Shown in pieces: positions 34,253 through 46,900 of a stretch of DNA of 64,000 bases (position 1 is its first letter; each line of letters opens with the position of its first letter). The position numbers were made by a program, and so were the translations under genes. The stretch is taken from the NCBI RefSeq assembly GCF_036669915.1, contig NC_089319.1, forward strand, positions 18,969,885 through 19,033,884, in the 5' to 3' direction. The notes under the pieces were generated by a model. That model saw nothing but the letters and a program-made list of their open reading frames with translations, was not told where the DNA came from and made no database searches. Source of the DNA: Pocillopora verrucosa (lineage: Eukaryota; Cnidaria; Anthozoa; Scleractinia; Pocilloporidae).

Positions 34253-37200
34253 GGAGTAAAGGAATGACTTCTTTCCCAACTTTAAGGGTACCGTGAGCTA
34301 TTTTTCCTTCAGCGCCGAAGCAACCGCAATTCTAGTCATGTCAGACTGTACCAACAAATTTCTTATTTATCGGTTGGAATTATCTTAAAATGACTCTGGT
34401 CAACTACCCTAGTTTTCATTTAGAAACTGTTTTTTTCCTATTCACCCATTCTCAGGTCCATCCGATGTGAATTCCACTATGTCTGCTGGAAACTTCGATT
34501 TGCATCGACTTTAATTTGAAATATGCCCAGAATCATGATACAGTGATTCTCCATCAGTCAAGTTAGAAATTTCTATGATCGTAGCACGGATGGTCAAGTT
34601 GCCTTGCAAAAAGTTTCTGTGGTCGAGGGATAAATCATTATTAGGCCTTTCGCAATGAATGTGATCAATTTTTTTAAATGTCACGTTTCATTTAGTTCTC
34701 TCGAGTCAACACGTCACTTTGAAGTCCAATGACAATCACTTGAGTATTTGTTACAGATTATTTTCAGGTTCAATCTGAATCATGGTCGGGTAGTAATATT
34801 ATGAATTGTAAACAAGTTTCTTTTTGGAATCAATCATTTACCTTGAGTTTCACTGAAATAACCTGAGACTAGCGTTGTTTAGGTTAAAACACATACCTGA
34901 TTATATTACAGCAGTACCTACCTGTAAAGTGAATCGCAACTTATACGATGAAGAATGATTTTTACTCAAGGAGTTATATCTTAATTTCTCAAAACTAGTC
35001 TCTTTTCCGTCTTTCTAAGTTGTCGTTTGAGACCATTACAACCAATCTAATTAATTTAGTGCAGGAATAATTTGAAATTCATAGCCATTTGGCATAAATT
35101 TGATATAACAGTTATAGCCATAAACAATTGAACTCAGATTTGCCATGGATACTTAAGAAGTTCGGTAGCACTGAAGTTACATGTTCATGCAGTCATTTCT
35201 CACTTCCCACCTGTTGTGGACTCGAATTATAAGTTTTAATGATAAAACGATTGAGTGTAAAAACCATTCTTTTAAATTTCTTAGTGTCACGAATCTGTTT
35301 GTGGATTAATTTCCTTAAAAACTAAAACGCTCAGGTAAAATTTTAATGGAGTTTCGGATTGGATTCTTTCGTCAACATCTTTGTTGCCCGTGAACGACTG
35401 TTTTTATCACAACTTTCAATTAGTTTTTACATCTCTCTTGATTACATGACTTATGCGTTGAAATAAGTCATGTTTGCTCGAGAGGACAGAAAACGTCAGA
35501 AAAGTGATATAAAGCGTCCATCATTGTCGAAAAAGGAGCAAGTTTACACATTATATAACATGGCATCTTCAAGTCTCTGCTGTTAAGGTTAATTTGGCAA
35601 GCTCATGATCTCGTTGCATGGCCCACTCAGCTTAATAAAGGCTTATGTATTATCTATCGGGCCAGTATGCACGAAATGTGTCATCTCTGTATGTTATACT
35701 TTGTGCTTGCCCATTTATCTTTTTTTTTTTTAACGGATGTTCTGTTGTAATTAATTTTTTCTTTTTGTGGGTCTTAAATTTATTTAACCAATGACAGCTT
35801 CAGTAGCAATATCTCTCTTATTCACGATCAAAACTTTTCTGACTTAAGTAGAGAAGGGCACGAAATTTAAGTCGATATAAAATCAGTGAACAAGTCTCTC
35901 ACAGCCTGCTCTCACGGTGAACGCTAGCAGTACTGAGTTTAATCACGACTTTTACGACTTTGGAAATCGGCGGATAGTAACCCTGATTTTGCTCACCTTC
36001 TCAATTATCTAATCCCGTAAAAAATAACAAAAAATATCGTTTTCATAACTTCTGCGATATTCTTACTTTGGAGTGCAAACGACTGACAGCAACACTCAAG
36101 AATTTCAATTTTTTGACGTTTGCCGTTTGTTGCCAAAGTCATGCGACCGTTTCTATTAGGTTGCGTTTGATGTATTTTGCTCGCAAAATTAAGTTACCAC
36201 CCAATTGCACTAAGGAAGTCTGTTAGACAAGGTTGTATAACATAGTAGAACTGGATTTTCATGGAGAAATTAAAAAATGAATGAAAAGAAAAGATAATTG
36301 TTTATGTGCTAACCCACGGGAAGCCAAGAGTTTAAAAAAAACTCGTTTTTAATGCTCAGGATTTACAGTAGGGCCCAATTTGAAAGTTGCGTGCTCGTTT
36401 TTGTACAGGAACAAAAACTCATTAAAATGGACATGAAAAACCCTCGGAGCGATGACGGAAAAAAATGATTGGAAAACTTACTTTTCAATCAGGTGCCTTT
36501 GCCTGCAGGTGCCGGATTCAAAGCCAAATTTCTTGTGCAATAGAAGACGAATCTCCTTGCCACTTCTTTGCGTTCTTCAATCAAACTCTAGAAAAAGCAG
36601 GAACAAGTTATTTCCCACCTCACTCGAGGCGCTTGTTCGAGAGTTCAGATCCTTTCATACAATTTTCATTTTCAGACTCTAAAATCGAGACTCACGCTAC
36701 CTATCGAATCCGTCAATAAGATGCTGCTTAGTACATAGATTGCGGTCCTTTCTTGCTGAGATCGCGAAACTCACCTTCAGTTTGCGGTTGCTACAACTTC
36801 CCACTGCTGTGGCTGCTTGCATGTATATGGCTCTATTAATAAAGTCTAAATCCATACAGGTGTTCTAAGTTTTTTTTTTTTCTCAGTCAAATGGGATCAT
36901 TGTTTTTATTACTTGAGTGATCAAAAGACAATGATATGAAAGACAAATAAATGTACTGTAGAGAAGTATCCCTAAAGCCAATTCCATTACCTTTCTAATA
37001 GGGATTTCTCTTTGTTTTCAATGCGCTGGGAAATGACGGCAGTCAATAAAAAAAAATTAGCTATCGTTCTTTATAATATAAATTTTTATTCAAGGCAAAG
37101 ATTTCGGGCCTACTTACCATGAATTAGTTCCGCAGCATCCTCGTTAAACATGCATCGAGTCATTATTTACTTTACGATGTGTCTAAAGGCACGATATTTT

Positions 37201-37931
37201 TTGACGCTAAGTAAAATTTGTACGTGTTGTTTTTAGTTTCCATAGTATTTAACGGAAACGTGAGGAATTCAAGCACAATATTCTCAGTTTCATTATTTAT
37301 TACAATCAAACAATGCGCAATGATTCATCATCTTTCTCGAACTCTTAATATTTTTGAAGAATATGAAATCGTACATTTTCTTCAGGGGTACTTAAACAGT
37401 ACCCTTACTCTGTCCTATTTTTTTCTGGTTTATTTAGTCAATAAGCCCCTTCAAGCGGTTGGTAGGTCGTCTGATAATGTCCGTGACTGAGATGCCGTCC
37501 GAAAAATGAATATTTGGCTGAGAAGCGAAGCTTCAAGGGCAAATGTGAAATTTGGAGGTAAATATTCAAGTAAACGGGGGTTCTTGTGTGATAACTGTCC
37601 GATGATTTTGTACCACGTGACGTTAAATAGCCGATAGAGTCGCGCGAAATTTAATGAGAAGGTTATAACATGGAATATCTTTGTAAACTAAGGAAAAAAG
37701 TTCCTTATGCTATAATACAAATTATGTCATACAATACAATTGCCATTTACTGCCTCAATTTGTGGGAGACTTAAAAATAATTTTAGTTTGACTTGGGTTT
37801 TATTTGTAAATGTTCAGATTTCAATGCAACTACGGTGTAGCCACATTCACATCCAGTCCTATTCAGCCAATTTTCTTTGAAGCCTGGTTACCTATGCTAA
37901 GGCTTGGCCACTCGTCCACTTGCAAACTGAC

Positions 37932-40900
37932 ATGGCGGAAACAACCGGCATTTACGCGGAGGATATTGTCAAAAATTCTCAAGGAATTGTTGGGCTTGTT
38001 TTGGAAGATGCAGAAGAAACATCTGATGAATCGGACAGCGAAGAAGAGGCGCTCAAGAAGGGTCACATCGTAGTGTGTTGGTACCCTTCAGGGAACGAAG
38101 AAACCTTGTCGCTTACCAAGGTAATTTTTTATTTAATCTTTTAGTTCTTCACGTTTTAGTAGAACTTTTGCCGTACTTGAGTTATATTTCGCTATTTTTT
38201 TTTCAATCATTCTTACCTAATGAGACCGATTTTTAAACCTTTTGACGTAATCGCAATTGATACGGCTCCGGCCTTTAGGGAGATAATTTCTAAATTGTAA
38301 GTAAAGGCACTTTGTATTGCGATATTGTTTTGAAACGTGTTAAAGGATGAGCTAAAATATTAACAACTTCCTCGATTTACATTCAACAGAAAATTTAGAG
38401 TTTGCTCCCTTTTTTTCATGTGCTCCATACCTTTTGTGAGGATGTATTTGTTTAAAAAGTATTTCCGATTTGATAAGGTTATGCCTGGGTTTTTCCGCCT
38501 TGCTTGTCGAACACCTGAACAAATATAAGGTACTTCATTTCGATATTGCACACCACTCGTTTAATCGACTTTTTTAAATTAATTTTTGGAACAAAACATA
38601 AAAGGCAAACATTTTTCTTCACTGTGTACATTATAAAAAAAAAAGAAAGGTGAGGTAAAACACCCACACCTTTCCAAATCGTTACTCTCGTGCCTAATTT
38701 TTTAAAACATTAACCACTAAAATTCACTCATTGTAAGCTATGCAGATTTACATGTTTTCCGGTTTAATATATTTTTTTCAACTCTTGTTTTAAATGTTTA
38801 CAGACTTGTCATTGTGTAAGGTCTTGTTTTTAACATTATTAAATGGTTAGGTCAATGAATAAGTGAAATGATCAGAATCTTGCTGACTTTGTTAAAAATC
38901 AGTCTGACACTTGTGGGTTCAGTTCCCAACTTCTTGTGTTTTGTTCTGTGAATTATTTTTGAGAACATGTAACAAAGTCAGTTCAGAGTCACCTCCTTAT
39001 GCTGTTACTTAGTGATAGTGGAGGGGGGGGAGGGGGAGGGCAGGAACTGTTCACCCATTATAGTTTGGTACAGAGGGAGGGTCTGCACTGAGTTCAAACC
39101 TCATAACCTTTTATTACCGCATGCATGAACTACCATTAACTGAAAAGGTATCCTTTTTCATACCTCTCACCTAGAAAATGGTTGTGCTTTCAGATAGCAA
39201 TTGCATCGCACTTCATTCTCAGAGCATTGTAAGGATCAAAAACCGAGAACTTTACTTTTTCAAGTGTTTATTTTGTTCACCTTAATGTGAGCCGTTGCTC
39301 TCTTTTGGATGTGTCAGTGGTAGTTCTCTTAGTTCTTTTTGTGTTTGAGGAAATTCCTGCCTTTCTGTTTACCTCTAGTCCAAAAAGGGAACATGTGGCT
39401 CTTTATGTGGGGCATCCTTGTATAGCTAATTGCCTTGAGTTGTTTATTGTCCATTATGGAGATCAATAAGCTTTGATATGTTTTTCAGGTCAAACTAGCA
39501 GACAGGTCTCTCCTTCCAGGTGATGTTGTTAAGTTTTCTGATGTGCAGAAAGGAACCCAGAAAGGATTTGTCTGCAATGTTGAAGTTGTTGCCAGTGTCA
39601 ATGTTCTGGTGGCCAACCAGAATTTTCATAACGTGGACTGTAAAGAACTTTCTCCCTTACAGGTATTTGTAAAACACATGTATAGGTTGTGTCTTTTGCA
39701 CAAGGAAATTGACTCACCCAATCAAAACTATCAAAGTTTCCAACACATAGATTGATAAGTGGAGTGCTCTATGTGGTCCCCACAGGTTGTCTCATGCTTA
39801 TCTTCAGGGTTGTTGGACAACTCCCTTTTTCGTAATGATGGTTCTAGGAGCTAATAAATTTACCACACTTTTCTGGGTTAGCTCTGAAAGGTGTATCAGA
39901 CCCTAGAGTGTCAGTTAGTGGTGATTCCCTTCATGGGATTCATCAACATGAAAACTAAGAAACAATTTGTCAAGCTAGAGAAAGATGTTTTTTTGTCTTG
40001 TCATGAACATGGGATAAAGAAAAAAATTTTGAGTCCCTACGAGGAATCAAACCTCAGACCTTCAGATTCAGCACTCTGATGCTTTACCACAGAGCCACAG
40101 AGACTCTATGGTGAGTGAGGTCTACTATGAAGTTTATTTGACTTGTAAGCGTCCTGCATACTACTAGGAGCATGGAACAAATAAAAAACTCTGAGTATTC
40201 ACAAGGAATTGAATCTCGGACCATCAAGCTATTCTGTCATAAAACTAAAACCAAAGTAAGTTCAATAAGAGTGATGGAAAATGGAACGGGAAGCCATTCA
40301 GGACTTTAAGTAAAAAAAAACAAGTAAACACCCTGAAGAACAAGAAAACGTGGATGACAAGGTGGCAAGTGGTTTTCTTATTGTGTCTGATTGGTCAAGA
40401 GGCTTAAGTTTAGTTTAATAGAAAACAAGAAAATGTGGATGACAAGGTGGCAAGTGGTTTTCTTATTGTGTCTGATTGGTCAAGAGGCTTAAGCTTAGTT
40501 TAATATCCCAGACCTTTACAGGCCATTCTGATGCAAAATCAATGGATTTCTTCAGACATTCCATTGGAAGTTACTCTCAATTGTATATACAAATTAAAAG
40601 TAATGACTGCTCCATCAGGTACAAATTTTGAAATGTACTGTGATTACCTTTAGTGAATGCTAGATCTTACACTTTTTTCTATGTAGGAGTTTGTTCCTGG
40701 ATTACCTGTGAGCCTGGGCCCTTGGCTTGGAATAGTCACTGAGGTTTATCGCAAGATTGTGCTAAGAATCAAGAATGGCTCCAGGTGCATTTGTGCTTGC
40801 TTTGAAGTATCTTATACCCTATTCACACCAGCAAAACATGTTTTGTTAAACTGGTTTTTACTGATTGAAAATCATAAACAGAGAACTGAAAAACTTAATT

Positions 40901-43900
40901 TTCCATAGGATTCAAGTACTTGCTAACTTGCATTTATAATGTGCTACATTTAAGTAAAAAATATTAGGTTCAGTAGTTTCTACAAAGAAAATAAAATTAA
41001 ACTGTGTTTAACAAAACAACTTTAAAACATGTTTAAGCTTTGGTGGGAATGGGGTATTAGTTATATTGCTCTATGGAGGAGTTTTAAGGCAAATGAGGAT
41101 CCTACATATTACCAGCATCTGTGTGCTTTGATAGTTTTTAGGACTAAGCATGACATTTTGTATAACACATGTTTGATACAGTGAAAATCCAGTTTAAAAC
41201 ATGTCACTTTTATAGCTGCTTCCATTTCAATTGTACAATGCATATGACAGATATTAGTCACTGTTTTATTTCTCAGGGTCCAGTACATCATGCCCTGGTT
41301 GTTTGTAGTGTGGATAATGTTATCCAGTGGATAAATGTCTATGGTTAGCACAGTATGTTTTGTTTACATTTATCCACTGGATAGAGATTTAACCATTGGA
41401 TAGCCATATTCACCCTTTGATCGACTGGGCCCTGTACAGTTTACAATAGTGTAATACATCTGACTGTTGTATAGTTTTGGGAAGAAGAAGTCCACCAACT
41501 GCTTATTTTTTTTCTATAATACACCATTGATAGTGAGTAAACTATTCAATTTACAAATTCAAAAATTGTGTGCGAAATACAGATGCAGTTTGGAAGGAGA
41601 GCAGGCTTCAATGATTTATGACACAAGTGATCAACGTGATGAGGTAACTCAATTTCAGTGACCCTATGCAAACCATGATGGTGACAGTGGGATTGGGGCC
41701 AAACAAAAGATTGACAAGCTGACCAATTGCTCAGCACATTTGTGTTAAGATTTTGCACTTTTCCTAGCACTTCAGTCCAAAACAATCAAGTGAAATCTTT
41801 AAAATTTGTGTAAAGAAAATACAAATCCAGTTTTTAAACCCTTTTTTTCCATAGTGTTTCAGTCGTGACTACTTAAGGTCCTTATTATTTGTGTAATGAA
41901 ATGAACTCATGAAGGATAATTTGGTTTGGTTTTTATTTCAAGTATGCTCTAATAATGATATTTAATTTATTATGTACCATTATGTTTTTTTACAGGGTGC
42001 AATTAAGCTCATTACATACATTTGATTAAATGCAGCAGGCTGAGACAAGTGTTGTAGAACTGCTTGTGCATAAATTTAATGGAAACAAAAGGAAATATAA
42101 TTTAAACCAAATAAAAATCACTTACTGGTAGCCTAAGTTCATTTCAAACTACAACATCAATACCATGACTTAAAAAGACTTTTACACGCATAAATGATTT
42201 ATTGTACCATCAATATTACTGTCAGTCATACAAATGGACTGGTAAAAGCAATGTTTGGAGCATGGAATATGACCTTTTGTACTGTCCTAAACATTGCACT
42301 TGTTCTTTGAAAGGTTCATTCTTCCCTTTCCCTGCTGATTACTTTGCATCTTGTTCCATGTTTTTAGGATTCCCCTTTCTATTCTGCATCATTTTATCCG
42401 GGCCAGAAGGTTGCTGGTCCTTCACGAGCATTTAAAGAAGCTAAATGGCTATCGGGAGTGAAGCCTGTCATTCACAATCAAGCCCAGATCAAAGGAACTG
42501 TGGAGGAGGTCAGCAGAACCAAAACTTTTTCCCGCTCTTTAAATTTGTCTTCTTCCGGCCCTGGTTGTTTGAAGGTTGGATAACGCTATCCACTGGATAA
42601 AACTCTATACGGTGGATAATGCTAGACGTTTTGTTATCACTAATCCACTGGATAACGTTATCAGACCTTTATACAACTGGGCCCTGGTGGAAAAATCAGA
42701 GCTTTGTATAATTTGAAAAAACGTTTGTAGTGTTGTTGTTAAACTTAGAAAACCATGAACACCTGAAATGTGTTGGGCATGTCTTTTCTGTTGTTGCCAA
42801 TTACTTAAGGGATGAGGATGGTAAGTAAACCACAAAACAACAAACAAATTGGCATTATTTTTTACAATTGCATTAGACACTAAAACATTTCAGAAACATG
42901 TCTCGTGTTCATGGTTTTCTGCAATTAGACTTGTAGTCCAATTTAAGGGGTGTGATCTAATTTTATTTTATTTTTATCAACATCAGGCAAGTATTATTGC
43001 GTGTGATGTAGACTGGCAGATCTGTGGTGCCTGCCAAAATAATTCCCAAGAAGATGAATGTCTTAAACCACCTGATCCCACAGTAACACAGGAACAACTT
43101 CACAGGTTAGTGATCGTTCTGGGCCTAGTTGTTGAAAGGCCGATTGACACCAACCTAAGGTTAAATTTTAATTTGGGTTTCTTTATTCCTTGGTTCAAAA
43201 GCGGTTTTGGGGTAATTTTTCTTTTCCTCTTTGAGCATCCAATCATCAAATTGAAGACCAAGGGAATTATACTGAATTTTCTTTTTAAGCTTTCAGATCT
43301 GAAATCAGGGTCATCTTTACCCAGCTCTGTACTGCAATACACTGCAGTACTATATTCCTTCTAGTCTGGGTTTCTTTGTGTACGAGTTATCTGCTTTGTG
43401 ATGTTAGGTAATTGACTCTGAGGGGAAATGAGTTGGTCTGAAATAAGTTAATCGCCAATTTTGAAACTAGTTTTGTCTCTTCTCCAAAGATACCATGTAT
43501 ATATGGTAAGGGAATTTACTGTTCCTTCCTTTTCTTTTCTCTTCTTTGGGATTGGCTGTGGACCAGACGTACCTACAGTCAATTTCGACTCTTATCTTGT
43601 CATAAATTTGTTTTTCAGGCTACTCGTTGCGAACCGTTTTCGACATGCAAGCGTTCAGATTGGGGACAAAGCATTCTATACATTGAAAGCTCGCGATCTA
43701 AGACTTGCCGCGAGTGGAGGGAACTTTTCATCCAAACAGGAAAGCTTTGATGACGAGAATACGGAGGGACTTGAGGTGCTCAGCGAGCGTGCGCCTACCA
43801 ATCCGGTATCCGACAGTCAGATAGACGGGTGTAGTGTACATAAGCAAGAGACCTCTAATAGTGGAAAAGTAGAATTAGGTGATTCTCAGGAGAGTACAAC

Positions 43901-46900
43901 AACAGGTGCCAGTGCGAGTTTGAGCTCTGGAGGGAGTTCAGGGAGTTTCTATTCAGCTGAAAGTGAATCCAAAAACTCTAGTTCATCGACGTCGGTAACT
44001 TCTTTATGCGACTCCAATCTTCCTGCGTCCACAGAAACATCCTCAATTACGAAAGACCCCTCTGCCTGTCAGGCTTCGGAAACAGGATTAGCTCAGAGTG
44101 GAGCTAATCAGGTGGATACACATGACGAGCAGCCTCATACCACCGGCTCTGATTCCGCAGAAGCAGATGCAGATGCAGATGAAGATTCGGACGGTCTTGA
44201 AGTTGTTATACCAAAAGTAAAAGGCGCAAATATTGCGGGTGCTCTTAAACATGACTCTGGTCTGTCCCATGGGGTACGCTACCCGACTAAGCGAAGGAAG
44301 AAGCGTCTAAGAAGGAAGCGAAAAGTAGCTCCACCCTTGCAAGTGAAGGTCGGTGACAAGGTGTGTGTGGAAGTGTCAAATACTTGTACCACAGTGGATG
44401 TTATCTGGCAGGATGGCTCCAAACAGGAAAAGGTGTTATCCACGGATTTGATACCAGTGTTTCACTTAGACGAGTTGGAGTTCTTTCCAGGAGATTATGT
44501 GTCTGATAAAAGGGGTCAGTTACGTATTAAATCTAATACGTGCCTTTTCTTGAAGGAATTCGAAGATTCAGTTCGGAATTACTTAAATCCCTTTAACTAT
44601 ATGTACTTTAGGTTAGTTTACAGCTGTACTTTCGACACTCAATCGAAAACTGCTCTGATGTAATGATCAGTTTTAATCCTTTGCTAGCCCTTGCGGTGAA
44701 AGGCCCACTCAAATGCACGCAACATTTCAACATTGTTGTACCGTGCTGCGAGATGTTGTGAAAGTGCTCAGTGGCCAAACGCGCGCAACATCTTGCAACA
44801 TTAAAAAATGTTGCAACAAAAATTTGACTATTTTCAGATTTTATTTAACACCATCCAACATCTTGAAACATGTTGCAGCATGTTGCTATAGGGTGGCCTA
44901 ACGTGTGGAACGCGTTGCGTGCAAAAACGTTTCAAGATGTTGCGTGCGTTTGGTCGGGCCTTAAAGGATCCCAAACTTACCATCTCGGCCACCATGAAAA
45001 GAGAGAATTATTAAATTCTAGAGCCTTAAAACGTTACTTAGTTTTTTGGCATGTGTGGCTCTTTCTTTAAGATCTTCGCTGATTCATTCAGTCGTGCGCG
45101 AATATTGTGTTTGCTTTTCTTTTCTAAATAGAGGTTATGTTAGGTTCTTATTTTTGAAAGGTAAGGAAACCCCACATTTGGAAGTAATTACCATTTTGCG
45201 ACAATGTTATCTACACAGAGAATGCAGATTCGTCAAAGTATGGTGTGGTACTCACTGCTGACCATCAGTCACGCTTGTGTTACATCAAGTGGTTCTCGCG
45301 AGATGGTGAAGAACTGAGTGTGGAACGTGACGTGAGCGTGTACGACATCACGGAGCATACGGATTTCGTGTTCAGCGTAGGAGATGTTGTGGTGCGCATG
45401 GCAAGGGATGACTATGATAACGAGGGCGATCAGAATTCTGACACAACAACTTCATGTATAGGTCAGGTAGGGTGACTTTAAGCAAGTTCTTTGGAAGTCA
45501 GGTAACAGTTTGTTAATTTACAGATCAGCCCCTTTATCTCAGTTTCTTTATATTTCCCTTATCTTCAGGTCACACGAGTGGACGACGAAGGCAGTGTGTC
45601 CATCCGATGGGTGGACAGCACGGTCTCCAAAGTTAAACCTCAGGAGCTGTACAAATTTGATACCGAGGTAATGTCAGTTGTTCAGGGTACTTTGTGAAAG
45701 TGTGACAGTTTAACTGAGTATATCGTTCTGATGTCCATGTTTTCCATGCTTTGCTGCTCCACGCATTCTGCCACCGGGCTAAGTGGAGCTTCTGTACTGT
45801 TCGCGCCTAGCGTGATTTAACCCAGGTGGAGTGTTAAAGCAGGATTTCCAAGCGTTTTGAAGCGTTACTGACATCTATTAATTAAATGATTGACCGACGT
45901 TTTAGGACGATGGACAGCTGTCATCAGATGGTTCCACCATGGCATCAGATGATGAATGGGAGACCACGAGTGGGGAAAGTACTGAAGAAGATGGGCCTAT
46001 TGACATCATGGATCACGTGCCCAGGCACGGCTCCTCAGCTGGTGAGGAGGAGAATGTCGACAGAGAGGTCCTACAGGAGGCGAACAACAGGATCAACGAA
46101 ATTGTGTCAAATACAAATCCTGGTAAAGTATTTTTGAGCGTTTGGTAATGCACTTTGAAACATTTTAAAATGTTTGATTTTGACAGGCGCCTATGTAAAC
46201 GTCTCTGATTAATTTCCATATTCATGCCATTAGACATTAATTTTAACAAATGATAATTTTTTTCACTTCACAGCTTTTATGACTTTCGAAAATGTTCCTG
46301 AAGAGCACATCTACTTTCATACCACATTCCAGGCGCAAAATCCTGGTCGCTTCTTGTCGTGTCTGCGAAAAGAGATGGCTCTTCTTATGTTTTCACTTCC
46401 AGCCGGAATCATAGTCAGAGGATACGAGAATCGTGTGGTGAGTGTCCTTTTATCAGTGTTATAGAGAGGGGAGACAGACAGAGAGAGAGAGAGAGCAGAA
46501 AAAACGAAAAAATTCCTATGCATCTCTTTGATGCTGGTACATATTCACGGCATGAAAACAGTGAGTGGGTCATTAAACTAGACGACTTTTGACGCGGTGT
46601 TACTACAGTGAAGTCATTTGGCACGAAGCGATCGGCTTTTTCTATAAAAAGTGGTCTTATATTGCGTCAAACGATGAGTGAAGGGTTCGAGGGTAACCAA
46701 AAAATCTGCAACATGCAGTTCTACCTGGCAATTAGCTGACACAATAAATTTTGGGTTGAAATCGCCTTTTGCATCAAGTCATCAGCAAATATTGACTATT
46801 TCGTTTAATATCATTACGGTTGTTCCTGTCTCTCTGGGAATCCTCTACTTTAAGCCAATCTCACTTGTTACCAAAAATGCATTTATTTTCTCTTATATAC

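Larger units (their letters stand above)
32000..37931. other. Gene-poor region between the polycystin and UBE2O genes
   Basis: About 5.9 kb of AT-rich DNA separating two divergent genes. I see a family-2 MITE (34040-34252) and an imperfect direct duplication (33377-33660). TATA-like strings occur near 33166 (ATATATAAAGAG) and 35874 (GATATAAAATC) but without a convincing ORF downstream. ORFs such as plus 36465-36719 have no recognisable domain. 5' UTRs and distal promoters of both genes may lie here. Confidence 0.55.

Noticed and set aside
36452-36719. Two overlapping plus-strand ORFs in the gap before UBE2O
   Set aside because: Two frames open at once in AT-rich DNA, with no domain and no splice link to the UBE2O first exon, which has its own good ATG.
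40031-40106. Functional tRNA gene
   Set aside because: A and B boxes are present, but the 8-nt anticodon loop, the mismatched D arm and the offset acceptor end point to a SINE or pseudogene.
42849-43364. 171-codon plus-strand ORF across UBE2O exon 6
   Set aside because: Only 42987-43105 is coding; the rest is intron read-through on both sides of a clear acceptor and donor.
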